This document shows, one piece after another, positions 19,900 through 27,435 of a DNA stretch of 43,718 bases. Origin of the DNA: Gammaproteobacteria bacterium (GTDB lineage: Bacteria; Pseudomonadota; Gammaproteobacteria; Ga0077536); assembly GCA_030833185.1 (NCBI GenBank), contig JAURHQ010000009.1, positions 1-43,718 of the forward strand, given 5' to 3'. The translations under genes were made by a program, and so were the position numbers. The notes below the pieces were generated by a model. It did no database searches. It was not told where the DNA came from and saw only the letters and a list, made by a program, of their open reading frames with translations. How positions within the stretch are numbered: the first letter of the stretch is position 1; every line of letters starts with the position of its first letter.

Positions 19900-20193
19900 A
19901 TGGCGCGCAGCGCCCCTTGCTGGACCGCGGCGGCAGCCGTAGAGACCTTGCGTTGGCGCCGTTTCGACGAGGCCTGGTTTGCCTTCGACCCCCGCTCCGG
20001 ACAAACCCATTTCCTCAATCACACCGCGTTCTCGGTGCTGCAACTGCTGGGTGCGGCGCCGCGCAGTGTGGACGCGCTGGCGGCGGCGTTCTGCGCCGCG
20101 CACGCAGCCCAGCCCGACCCCGATCTGCCGGGCGTGCTCGAAGACACGCTGCGGGTGATGGATGCGCTGGGCCTGGCGACGCCGCTGCCATGA
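19900..20193 (+). CDS. HPr-rel-A system PqqD-family protein
   Basis: The 97-residue protein has the small winged-helix PqqD fold pattern: WRRFDEAWFAFDPRSGQTHFLNHTAFSVLQLL, then a helical LAAAF and ending with a DTLRVMDALGL helix. PqqD-type domains hold a peptide for a modifying enzyme in PQQ, lasso-peptide and sactipeptide pathways. Here it directly precedes and overlaps an HprK-related kinase, the pair defining the HPr-rel-A system. The ATG follows the previous stop with no gap and its own stop overlaps the kinase start (ATGA). Its client is unknown; the Tat protein upstream is the nearest candidate. Confidence 0.82.
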   Translation: MARSAPCWTAAAAVETLRWRRFDEAWFAFDPRSGQTHFLNHTAFSVLQLLGAAPRSVDALAAAFCAAHAAQPDPDLPGVLEDTLRVMDALGLATPLP

Positions 20194-21116
20194 GCGCCCC
20201 GACCACCGTGCAGGAACTCTCACCCACCGTCCTGCGCCGGCGCTGTGCGGAGGGACTCGCGCTCATGGTCGGGCCGTTCGTCGTTCGCCTGCACAGCCGC
20301 GCGGCCCTGCTGGCCGAGAACCTGCTGCGCTATTACCCGCACGTGCCGCTGGCACGGGAGCAAGGGTTTGCCGACGCCGTGATCACCCTCAAGCCGCCGC
20401 TGTGGCGATGGCCCGGGCGGCGAGGCTGGACCCTGGCGCTGGAAGACGGGCTGCCCTTCACCGAGTTTCCGGCGCGCGCCCTGCTGGCGCATCTGGAATG
20501 GACCATCAACTGGTGCATCGCCAGCCGGGCGCAGCACTACCTCATGTTGCATGCCGCTGTGCTGGAGCGCGACGGACTGGCGCTGGTCTTGCCGGGTGAG
20601 CCCGGTGCGGGCAAGAGCACGCTCTGCGCGTGGCTGATGCTTCACGGCTGGCGCCTGCTGTCGGATGAGTTCGGGCTGCTGCGGCCGCAGGCGCTGCGCT
20701 TCGATTCGCTGCCACGGCCCATCCCGCTCAAAAACGATTCGATCGGCGTGATTGCCAACAGCTGCCCGACGGCCCGCTTTGGGCCGGCAATCGACGGCAC
20801 GCGCAAAGGCCGGGTGGCGCATCTCCTGCCGCCGGCCGTCCATCTGCAACGCATGGGCGAAACGGCCCGGCCGCGCTGGGTCGTGTTTCCGCACTACGGC
20901 GCAGATTCCGCGCCCGCTGCGCAGGCCCTGCATCCGGCCGAGTGTTTCGCGGCCCTGACCCAGCACGCGTTCAACTACGCCCTGCTTGGCGCCACCGGCT
21001 TTGAGACGGTCGCGGCGCTGACCGGGGCGGTCGACGCCTGGCGGCTGCGCTATGCGTCGCTGCCCGATGCCGCCCGGTGCATCGATGAACTCTGCGGCCT
21101 GCGGGCCGCGGCCTGA
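20190..21116 (+). CDS. HprK-related kinase A
   Basis: The 308-residue protein resembles the C-terminal half of HPr kinase/phosphorylase: Walker A GEPGAGKST at about 136-144, preceded by LMLHAAVLE (His121), and followed by WRLLSDEFGLL with Asp159-Glu160 as candidate metal or catalytic residues. The N-terminal ligand domain of true HprK is absent and replaced by about 100 residues unique to this group. Ser-HPr phosphorylation is not expected; relatives in peptide pathways phosphorylate or activate peptide substrates. The ATG at 20190 overlaps the PqqD-like stop; the longer frame from 19881 is a shadow across that gene. The true substrate is unknown. Confidence 0.85.
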   Translation: MSAPTTVQELSPTVLRRRCAEGLALMVGPFVVRLHSRAALLAENLLRYYPHVPLAREQGFADAVITLKPPLWRWPGRRGWTLALEDGLPFTEFPARALLAHLEWTINWCIASRAQHYLMLHAAVLERDGLALVLPGEPGAGKSTLCAWLMLHGWRLLSDEFGLLRPQALRFDSLPRPIPLKNDSIGVIANSCPTARFGPAIDGTRKGRVAHLLPPAVHLQRMGETARPRWVVFPHYGADSAPAAQALHPAECFAALTQHAFNYALLGATGFETVAALTGAVDAWRLRYASLPDAARCIDELCGLRAAA

Positions 21117-21141
21117 AACCCCACCCCCGCGGAGAGTCCCC

Positions 21142-22221
21142 ATGAAGCGCTGCCGAGAATGTCTGTTGCCCGCTGCCGTCCCCGGCGCGGCGCTGGATGC
21201 GGAGGGCGTCTGCGCCGCCTGTCGCGCCTATTCGCCGCAGGCCCCCTCGGTGCAGGCCGGCGAGCTGCTCCGCAAGGGCTTTGAAGCGGATCTGGAGGCC
21301 GCGCTGAGCGCCAGTCGCGGGCGTGGTCAATACGACGTGCTGGTGCCGTTCAGCGGCGGCAAGGACAGCGCCTGGCTGCTCTACAAGCTGGCGGTCGAGT
21401 ACCGGTTACGGGTGCTCGCGTTCACGGTCAACGTCAACCTGCCGGAACTGGCCTGGCGGAATATTCGCCACACGCTGGCCCGGCTGGCCATCGACCATCT
21501 GTCTTACGCGCCACCGGACGAGTTCTATCGCCGGCTGTTTGCCTATCTGCTGCGCCATCAGGAAGCCCGCGGCGCGGTGTATACGGTGTCCTACGTCTAT
21601 GCGCCGCTGTTCGAGGGCGACGCGATCCGGATGGCGCTGGAAAAAGACATTCCGCTGGTGCTGGCCGGCTATTCGCCCGGCCAGCCGGACCCGGCGCGAA
21701 TGCACTACGAGTTCTCGCGCAAGCTCATCGAGCAGACCGACTGGACGCCGCCGGAACTCGCCCGTTGCGGGCATTTTTCCGCCGCCGACCTCGGGCGTTT
21801 TTTCAACCCGGCGCAGTACCCGCCGGGCACGCGTTTTCCGCGCTATCTGGCGCCGTTTCACGCCTGGCCGTACGACCAGGCGGCAGTCATGCGGCAGGTC
21901 GTGGCCGAAGGGCTGGTGGCGGATGCGCGCCACGCGAGCCCGGTGTTCAGCAACTACCCGATCAACTGGCTGCTGATGTACTCGGACCTCGCCCACTTTG
22001 GCTATAACCCCTACGCGCCGGAGTTCTGCACGCTGATTCGCGAAGGCAAGGCGAGCCGCGCGGCGTGGCGGGTGCTGGCACCGCTGGTTGACGCCATGGT
22101 GCGCTGGCGGGTGGGGCTGGGGCGCGACGTCAGCAGCCAGCTCGACTGGCTGGGCCTGCGGGCAGAAGACCTGCGGATCACGCTGCCGGCCGGCGCATAC
22201 GACCCGGTGCTGCCGCCATGA
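21142..22221 (+). CDS. PP-loop ATP pyrophosphatase, N-acetyl-sugar-amidotransferase-like
   Basis: The 359-residue protein starts with two Cys pairs (C4xxC7 and C24xxC27, a probable zinc knuckle) and has the PP-loop SGGKDS at 71-76, plus SYVYAPLFEGDAIRMALEKDIPLVLAGYSPGQ in its core. This is the layout of WbpG-like enzymes, which adenylate a carbonyl oxygen and place ammonia to form amidino groups, and of related thiouridine-type enzymes. In this context it could make an amide, amidine or thio group on the operon product. The start at 21142 has GGAGAG upstream. It overlaps the next gene by four bases (ATGA). The precise substrate cannot be told from sequence. Confidence 0.75.
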   Translation: MKRCRECLLPAAVPGAALDAEGVCAACRAYSPQAPSVQAGELLRKGFEADLEAALSASRGRGQYDVLVPFSGGKDSAWLLYKLAVEYRLRVLAFTVNVNLPELAWRNIRHTLARLAIDHLSYAPPDEFYRRLFAYLLRHQEARGAVYTVSYVYAPLFEGDAIRMALEKDIPLVLAGYSPGQPDPARMHYEFSRKLIEQTDWTPPELARCGHFSAADLGRFFNPAQYPPGTRFPRYLAPFHAWPYDQAAVMRQVVAEGLVADARHASPVFSNYPINWLLMYSDLAHFGYNPYAPEFCTLIREGKASRAAWRVLAPLVDAMVRWRVGLGRDVSSQLDWLGLRAEDLRITLPAGAYDPVLPP

Positions 22222-24026
22222 ACAGCGGCACGGCGCTCGAGGTCGGGATTTGCGAGCTCTACCGGGCGCGGGCCACCCGCACGCCCGGCGCGACGCTGTT
22301 TCAGATCTGGCGAGATGAGGCCTGGCAGCCGATCAGCGCCGCGGCCTTCATGGCACAGGCCGAAGCGCTGGCGGCCGCGTTGCGCGCGATTGGCCTGACG
22401 CCCGGCATGCGGCTGGCCATCCTGGCCGTCAACGGGCTCGACTGGGAGCGCCTGCAGTGCGCGGCCCTGCTGGCCGGGGTGACGGTGGTCGGCATCGACC
22501 CGCAGGAGACCCCGGCCCGACAGGCGGCCATGCTGACGGCCGCCGGGGTCGCCGGGCTGGCGATCGATCAGCCCTCACGCTACACGCAGCTGCCGGCGTC
22601 GGCGCGGGTGGCGCTGCAGGTGGTGATTTGCGCCAGCGATGCGCATTCGCCCCCCGGCGCCCCGCCCTGGTGGACGCCGCAGCGGCTGCTCGCGCTCGAC
22701 TTGCCGCCGCTGGAAGTGCTGCCGGCGGGTGAGGCGGAGGCGCTGGTTATTTTTACGTCCGGCAGCACCGGACTGCCGCGGGCGATTGCGTATCGCCATG
22801 CGCAGCTGGGCCGCGCGGTCACCGGTATCCTGGCGGCATTCCCGCAGCTGCGGCCCGGCGACCGCCTGCTGTGCTGGTTGCCGCTGGCCAATCTGTTCCA
22901 GCGCATGATCAATTTTTGCGGCATGGCCGCCGGCGCCTGTAGCTGGCTGCTGGCCGAGCCGCGCGAGCTCTTGCCGCGCCTGCAGGAGATTCGGCCGCAC
23001 TGGCTGGTCGGCGTGCCGCGCTTCTACGAGAAGTTCTACGCCGGCGTGCAGCAGCAGATAGCCGCGCAGGGCTGGCTACGCCGACGGCTTGGCCGCTGGG
23101 CGCTCACGACCGGCGCGGCATACGCCGCGCAGATCCGCGCCGGACGCAAGCCCGCGGGCGGTCTACGTCTGCGCCACGCGCTGGCCGATGCGCTGGTGCT
23201 GCGCCGGATCCGGGCGCAGCTGGGCGGCGCGCTGCGGGCCGCGTTGAGTGGCTCGGCACCCTGTCCGCCGCGCGTGCTGGAGGGGCTGCATGCCTGTGGC
23301 CTGCTGGTGCTCGAAGCCTACGGGCTCAGCGAGAGCATCCTGCCGATTGCCCTCAATCAACTGGACGATTACGAGTTCGGCAGCGTGGGCCGACCCTTGC
23401 CGGGGGTGGAACTGGCGCTGGCCGCCGACGGCGAAATTCTGGTCCGCAGCCCCGGCGTTTTTACGGGCTATCTGCACGACGCGTCGCGCGCCGCCGACCT
23501 CGACGATCAGGGTTTCTTGCATACCGGCGACTTGGGCGCATGGAGCGCCGCCGGGCGCTTGCTGATGCGCGGGCGCAAGGGTGAGGTGTTCAAGACCTCG
23601 ACCGGCCGCAAGGTCGCGCCGGCGCCGATCGAAGCCCTGCTGCGCGAACTACCCGGCGTGGCGCAGGCGGTGGTCTTCGGCGCCGGGCAGAAATGCGTGG
23701 TGGCCTTGCTCACGCCTGCCGCCGAGGACGCGCCCGCGCTCTGCGTCGACAGCGCCTTCGAGGCCTGGGCACGGCGAGCGGCGGCAGCGCTGCCGCTGGT
23801 TTGTATTGACCTGCCTGCGCACGCGCTGCCCGGCGCCGTGCTGTGCGACCGCCGCCCGCTGACCGCGGGGGATGAACTTCTGACGGTCAATCTGAAGCTC
23901 CGCCGGCCGGCGCTAGCGGCCCGCTATGCGGACGCGCTGACCCAGTTCTACGCCGCGCTGGAAGCGGATAGACCGCCGCCGGGCTGCACGCGGCTCACCC
24001 CCGATCTCCTGTTGTGCGTCCTCTGA
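22218..24026 (+). CDS. AMP-dependent long-chain acyl-CoA synthetase-like enzyme
   Basis: The 602-residue adenylate-forming enzyme has the P-loop FTSGSTGLPRA, a VGVPRFYEKFYAGV segment typical of long-chain acyl-CoA synthetases, the LEAYGLSES adenine motif, HTGDLG and a GRKGEVFKTSTGRKVAP segment. Near the C-terminus LTVNLKLRR carries the catalytic Lys. It should activate a carboxylic acid, probably a fatty acid, as acyl-AMP and then thioester. It overlaps the ATP-pyrophosphatase by four bases and lies nine bases before a thioester-reductase-like gene, a pairing that would yield an aldehyde or alcohol. No carrier-protein domain or gene is seen nearby, which favours CoA as acceptor. Confidence 0.85.
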   Translation: MNSGTALEVGICELYRARATRTPGATLFQIWRDEAWQPISAAAFMAQAEALAAALRAIGLTPGMRLAILAVNGLDWERLQCAALLAGVTVVGIDPQETPARQAAMLTAAGVAGLAIDQPSRYTQLPASARVALQVVICASDAHSPPGAPPWWTPQRLLALDLPPLEVLPAGEAEALVIFTSGSTGLPRAIAYRHAQLGRAVTGILAAFPQLRPGDRLLCWLPLANLFQRMINFCGMAAGACSWLLAEPRELLPRLQEIRPHWLVGVPRFYEKFYAGVQQQIAAQGWLRRRLGRWALTTGAAYAAQIRAGRKPAGGLRLRHALADALVLRRIRAQLGGALRAALSGSAPCPPRVLEGLHACGLLVLEAYGLSESILPIALNQLDDYEFGSVGRPLPGVELALAADGEILVRSPGVFTGYLHDASRAADLDDQGFLHTGDLGAWSAAGRLLMRGRKGEVFKTSTGRKVAPAPIEALLRELPGVAQAVVFGAGQKCVVALLTPAAEDAPALCVDSAFEAWARRAAAALPLVCIDLPAHALPGAVLCDRRPLTAGDELLTVNLKLRRPALAARYADALTQFYAALEADRPPPGCTRLTPDLLLCVL

Positions 24027-24035
24027 GGAAACCCC

Positions 24036-25163
24036 ATGCATTGCTTTCTGGTTACAGGCGCGTCCGGCGTCGTCGGTGGGGCGCTGGTCCCGGTGCTTTT
24101 GCAGCAGCCGGCGACGCGCGTGCTGGTGCTGCTGCGGCCGCGCGGCGAGCAGACCGTCGCGGCGCGCCTCGAGCAGCTTAAAAATTTCTGGCGCAATCAT
24201 TACCCCGGCTTGCCGCCGTCGGCCCTGGACCAGCGCCTGACGGCGTTGACCGGCGACATCAGCGCGCCGGGCCTGGGCTTGTCCAGCGAAGACACCGCCG
24301 AGGTCATCGCGCACTGCACGCACCTCGTGCACTGCGCGGCGAGCGTGCGCCTCAACCAGCCCTTGCCGGCGGCGCGCGCGGCAGCGGTGGCGCCGACGGC
24401 CGCCGTGATCGCGCTGGCCCGCCGTTGCACGCGCCTGTGCAAAGTCGAGTTTGTCTCGACGGTGGGCGTCGGCGGGCGCTGGGGCGCGGCCCTGCCCGAG
24501 CGCTGGCTGCACGAGACGCGGGTTTTTCACAACACCTACGAGCAGGCCAAGGCCGAAGCCGAAGCCCTGATCGAAGCGGCGATCGCGCAAGGCCTGCCGG
24601 CCAGCGTCCATCGCCCCAGCATGGTGGTGGGCGATTCGCGCACCGGGGTCACACCGCATTTCCAGATCTTCCAGTTTCTCTGCGAATTTCTGAGCGGTCG
24701 CCAAACCTGCGGCCTGACGCCGCAGCTGGGGCAGGCCCGGTTAGACATCGTGCCCAACGACTACGTGGCGGCGGCAATTGCGGCGGTGGCCCTCGCGCCG
24801 GACAGCGTCGGCCAGATTTTTCATCTTTGCGCCGGGCCGCGGCATGCGCTGGCGCTCAAGGCCTTGCAGCGGACCGTGCGCACGCGCTTTCGCCGCGAAG
24901 GGCGCCTCGGCGCCTGGCCGCTGCTGCGCCTGCCGTCCGGCTGGTTTCTGCGCCTGATGCGCTGGCTGGCGCCGCTGCTGCCGCCTGCCCGCCGGCGGGC
25001 GCTGGACACCCTGCCGGTGTATCTCGACTACCTGGGGTCGCGCCAGGTCTTCGAGAACGGCCACAGTCAGGCGCGTCTGCAGGCGCTGGGCGTGCGGCTA
25101 CCGGATACCCACACCACGCTGGCGCGGGCGCTGGACTATTACTTCGCGGTAACGCGTCGCTGA
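24036..25163 (+). CDS. NAD(P)-dependent thioester/fatty-acyl reductase-like protein
   Basis: The 375-residue extended SDR has the nucleotide-binding TGASGVVGGAL at residues 7-17, LVHCAASV, a FVSTVGVGG strand, the catalytic YEQAK (Tyr-x3-Lys) and RPSMVVGDSRTG. This is the 'male sterility'/thioester-reductase pattern (NAD-binding family 4) seen in fatty-acyl-CoA reductases and the R domain of carboxylic acid reductases. The likely reaction is reduction of the acyl thioester made by the preceding enzyme to aldehyde or alcohol. GAGGAAACC precedes the ATG. It ends the plus-strand run, with the methyltransferase converging 20 bases away. Confidence 0.82.
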   Translation: MHCFLVTGASGVVGGALVPVLLQQPATRVLVLLRPRGEQTVAARLEQLKNFWRNHYPGLPPSALDQRLTALTGDISAPGLGLSSEDTAEVIAHCTHLVHCAASVRLNQPLPAARAAAVAPTAAVIALARRCTRLCKVEFVSTVGVGGRWGAALPERWLHETRVFHNTYEQAKAEAEALIEAAIAQGLPASVHRPSMVVGDSRTGVTPHFQIFQFLCEFLSGRQTCGLTPQLGQARLDIVPNDYVAAAIAAVALAPDSVGQIFHLCAGPRHALALKALQRTVRTRFRREGRLGAWPLLRLPSGWFLRLMRWLAPLLPPARRRALDTLPVYLDYLGSRQVFENGHSQARLQALGVRLPDTHTTLARALDYYFAVTRR

Positions 25164-25182
25164 GGCCGGGCCGCGCGGCGGC

Positions 25183-26061
25183 TCAGGTAAACGGGTCGCC
25201 GCCCCATTCGCCGAGCGCAAACGCCCGACGCAGGGCGTCAAGGTCGGCCAGTTGCGCCGGCGCAAGGGCCGAGCGCCTGGCGCGAAAAGCGGCGCGCTGC
25301 GCTGGCGTCAGCGGGGTACAGCCCGTATGGGCGACCAGCAGGAAACGCACCGGACTGGTGGTGTGGATGGCCGCACGCGGCAGGGCCCGACCAAGCTCGG
25401 TCTTCAGTTCATGCAGCGTGAAGGCCGATTCCAGCGACGCCCGATACAGCGCGGCGAAAGCGTCCGGCTCGGCGGGCGCGTGACGGTTCATGAAGTAGTC
25501 GATTGAGCGCGGCGATTTCAGCCGCGCGAAGTCTTCCAGATAGACCGCCATGTCGGCGGTGCCGACGCGCGCCATGTGCTGCAGACAGGCCCGCAACGCG
25601 GCCCGGTCCGGCAGGCAGTGCAGCGACATCGTACTGATGATGGCGTCGACGCTGGCGTCGCCGAATCCCGCGAGCCGCGTGATGTCGTCCTCCACCAGAC
25701 TGATGTTCGCCAGCCCCAGACGCGCCGCATCGGCCTGTGCCGCAGCCAGCAGGAGCGGACTGCGGTCAACGCCAATAAACGAAACGCCCGGGTTTAGCGC
25801 AGCGACCTGCATCAGCTGCACGCCGCTGCCGCAGCCAAGGTCCAGACACCGCGCGCGACCGGCCAGCACCTGCGTCATGCGCGCGCTGTGATAGAGATAC
25901 CCCGCTGCGGTCCGGCCATCGGCCCGGCCGTCGCCGCGCATGGCCAGCAAAATCTGCGCATCGTCGAAGCGCTCGCCGGGCGGCAGGCCGCGCGGCTGCT
26001 GCCGCCGACCCAGCGCTTCCCGAGCCATCAGGGCCGCGATCGCGGTGAGTGCATTAGTCAT
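25183..26061 (-). CDS. Class I SAM-dependent methyltransferase
   Basis: The 292-residue protein has motif I CLDLGCGSGVQLMQVA, an acidic residue at GVDRSP for the SAM ribose, ISLVEDDITRL (motif II) and DAIISTMSLHCLPD (post-I region). It is unlike rRNA or quinone methyltransferases I know; the target may be a small molecule or lipid. The start MTNAL at 26061 is chosen over the longer frame to 26157, which runs through the terminator of the PEP-CTERM gene; its Shine-Dalgarno (GAGAT) is weak. It is convergent with the reductase, so it may serve the same product or be independent. Confidence 0.8.
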   Translation of the reverse strand: MTNALTAIAALMAREALGRRQQPRGLPPGERFDDAQILLAMRGDGRADGRTAAGYLYHSARMTQVLAGRARCLDLGCGSGVQLMQVAALNPGVSFIGVDRSPLLLAAAQADAARLGLANISLVEDDITRLAGFGDASVDAIISTMSLHCLPDRAALRACLQHMARVGTADMAVYLEDFARLKSPRSIDYFMNRHAPAEPDAFAALYRASLESAFTLHELKTELGRALPRAAIHTTSPVRFLLVAHTGCTPLTPAQRAAFRARRSALAPAQLADLDALRRAFALGEWGGDPFT

Positions 26062-26084
26062 CGGGATCTCGCGCTTTGCACAGG

Positions 26085-26105
26085 AAAAACCCGCCGTAGC
26101 GGGTT
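26085..26105 (-). terminator. Rho-independent terminator of the PEP-CTERM gene
   Basis: On the minus strand AACCCGC-TACG-GCGGGTT folds into a perfect 7-bp stem and is followed by TTTTT. It sits 27 bases after the PEP-CTERM stop and 24 bases before the methyltransferase ATG, so the two genes are probably transcribed separately unless readthrough occurs. Confidence 0.85.
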
Positions 26106-26131
26106 GTCCTGGCACATGGGCCGTTGGTACC

Positions 26132-27166
26132 TCAGGCCTTGCGGCGTCGGCTGGCACCCATGCCTAACAGGCCCAATCCCAGCAGGGCGAGCGTGGTAGG
26201 TTCCGGCACCCCGACCGCAGCGTCAGCAGAGGTGCTGTGCTGGATGGTGAAGGTGTACTTGCCGCTGGCAAGGAAGAGCTCCATCTCGAAGGCGCCTTTG
26301 GTTTCGTCCAGCAGGCTCTCGCTGGTCGTGCCATTGGTGCCCACGCCGTTGTTGATGAGGAAGGCATCGGCGTATTCGTTGCAGTCCTTCTTGCCCGCGC
26401 CACCCGGGTCGAGCGTGGTCGAGCGGCACAGCGAGCTGGCATAACCCGAACCCGATTCACCATCCGGATTCCAGGTCAGGATGCGGGTGTCCGCAACCCC
26501 GGGGCCGTTAATCCGGTCAACGAAGGCGTGCCACGAGTAGCTGGCGTTGGCTACCACGTTGTCCTGACCGAGCGCCGTCCGCAGGAAACCGTCGGCATCA
26601 AAGGCCAGCTCAAACAACTGGCCGGCGGCCAGCGTGAAGCTGAACGTGCTGAGCAGGTTTTGATGGCCGTTCGCGCCGCCGTTGGTCGCAAACGTGTCAA
26701 TCGAGACCTGCGAATGCACAGGCACATCCACCGGCGACGACGGGCTGAGCGCGTTACCGCTCGAATTCGTCGCCGAGCCCGCCCAGGTCGAGCTTGGGTT
26801 GCCGGTCAACAGGGAGTAGGCAACAAAGCCCGAGCCCAGCGAAGAGCTGATGCTGAGCGGTGCGCCAAGGCCGACGGTCACCGTGTTGAGCGGGGTATCC
26901 ACGCCGTTCAGCGATGCGCCGACGGTGGCCACCGTGTTCACCGGGTTGAGTGTGATCGTGCCGGACGGGTTGGTGATTGGATCGTAGACGTCAAGCGCGA
27001 CGCCGCTGCGGCCCGCCGCATGGTCGCCGGCCAGCAGGGTAAAGCCGTCGACCCGCAGATAGGCGTCGGCCAGCGCGCCGGGTGAAGGAATGGCGTATGC
27101 CACGCCGCCGTAGGCCAACGCCATCGCGGCTGCGATCGACGTGCCCAGTGTTCTTGATTTAATCAT
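26132..27166 (-). CDS. PEP-CTERM sorting-signal protein, probable exosortase A substrate
   Basis: The 344-residue protein has a Sec signal (MIKSRTLGTSIAAAMALAYGGVAYA, cleavage near residue 25) and a classic C-terminal sorting signal: VPEPTTLALLGLGLLGMGASRRRKA, that is a PEP motif, a membrane helix and an Arg-rich end. The mature domain is Ser/Thr/Asn-rich and beta-strand-like with no enzyme motif; two Cys flank a GGAGKKDCNEYADAF loop. It should be cut by XrtA (39281-40840) at the PEP motif and released or attached to extracellular polymer. GAGGAG precedes the ATG at 27166; the longer frame to 27250 would cover the promoter. It has its own sigma-54 promoter and terminator. Confidence 0.93.
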   Translation of the reverse strand: MIKSRTLGTSIAAAMALAYGGVAYAIPSPGALADAYLRVDGFTLLAGDHAAGRSGVALDVYDPITNPSGTITLNPVNTVATVGASLNGVDTPLNTVTVGLGAPLSISSSLGSGFVAYSLLTGNPSSTWAGSATNSSGNALSPSSPVDVPVHSQVSIDTFATNGGANGHQNLLSTFSFTLAAGQLFELAFDADGFLRTALGQDNVVANASYSWHAFVDRINGPGVADTRILTWNPDGESGSGYASSLCRSTTLDPGGAGKKDCNEYADAFLINNGVGTNGTTSESLLDETKGAFEMELFLASGKYTFTIQHSTSADAAVGVPEPTTLALLGLGLLGMGASRRRKA

Positions 27167-27233
27167 CTTGCTTACTCCTCGAGTTATCGCGATTGAGTGT
27201 TTCAGCCTTAGGGCCGCCACGCGGCAGAAGTAG

Positions 27234-27249
27234 AGCGGGTTCCGTGCCA
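27234..27249 (-). promoter_or_regulatory. Sigma-54 (RpoN) promoter of the PEP-CTERM gene
   Basis: On the minus strand TGGCACGGAACCCGCT has a perfect -24 element (TGGCACG), the invariant GG-N10-GC spacing and a -12 element CCGCT. The predicted start is about 12 bases downstream (near 27222), leaving a leader of about 56 bases to the ATG at 27166. PrsR, encoded at 15903-17243, is the obvious activator. Confidence 0.8.
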
Positions 27250-27254
27250 TCTCT

Positions 27255-27296
27255 TAAAAACCCGTTTTTATCGCGTTAAAACCCGCTAAAAAACGC
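27255..27296. repeat. AAACCCG repeats upstream of the sigma-54 promoter
   Basis: TAAAAAC-CC-GTTTTTA (27255-27270) is a perfect 7-base inverted repeat. A related TTAAAACCCGCTAAAA follows, with its core 22 bases further on and flanked by GCGTT...AACGC (27273-27296). Both lie within about 50 bases upstream of the -24 element. They may bind an activator or IHF-like protein or simply ease bending. The 9-mer AAACCCGCT (27279-27287) recurs at 19286-19294. Confidence 0.5.
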
Positions 27297-27326
27297 ATTT
27301 CCAAAACGCCCTTGCCGCCCCGGGCT

Positions 27327-27435
27327 TGTCAAAAATCCTGACAGGCCTGGCGGGTGTTCGGGCGGCAATCCCGCGGCCGCGCCGGTAATTCCGCGGCTTT
27401 ACGGCCTGTTTGCGCTGTAAAAAATCTGGACAGTC
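27327..27435. promoter_or_regulatory. Candidate PrsR enhancer: two copies of an 18-20 base motif
   Basis: TGTCAAAAATCCTGACAGGC (27327-27346) and TGTAAAAAATCTGGACAGTC (27416-27435) agree at 16 of 20 positions. The first contains the perfect inverted repeat TGTCA-N7-TGACA and the second CTGT-N11-ACAG. The first is centred about 113 bases upstream of the predicted sigma-54 start, the distance usual for NtrC-class activator sites. Binding by PrsR is inferred only. Confidence 0.5.
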
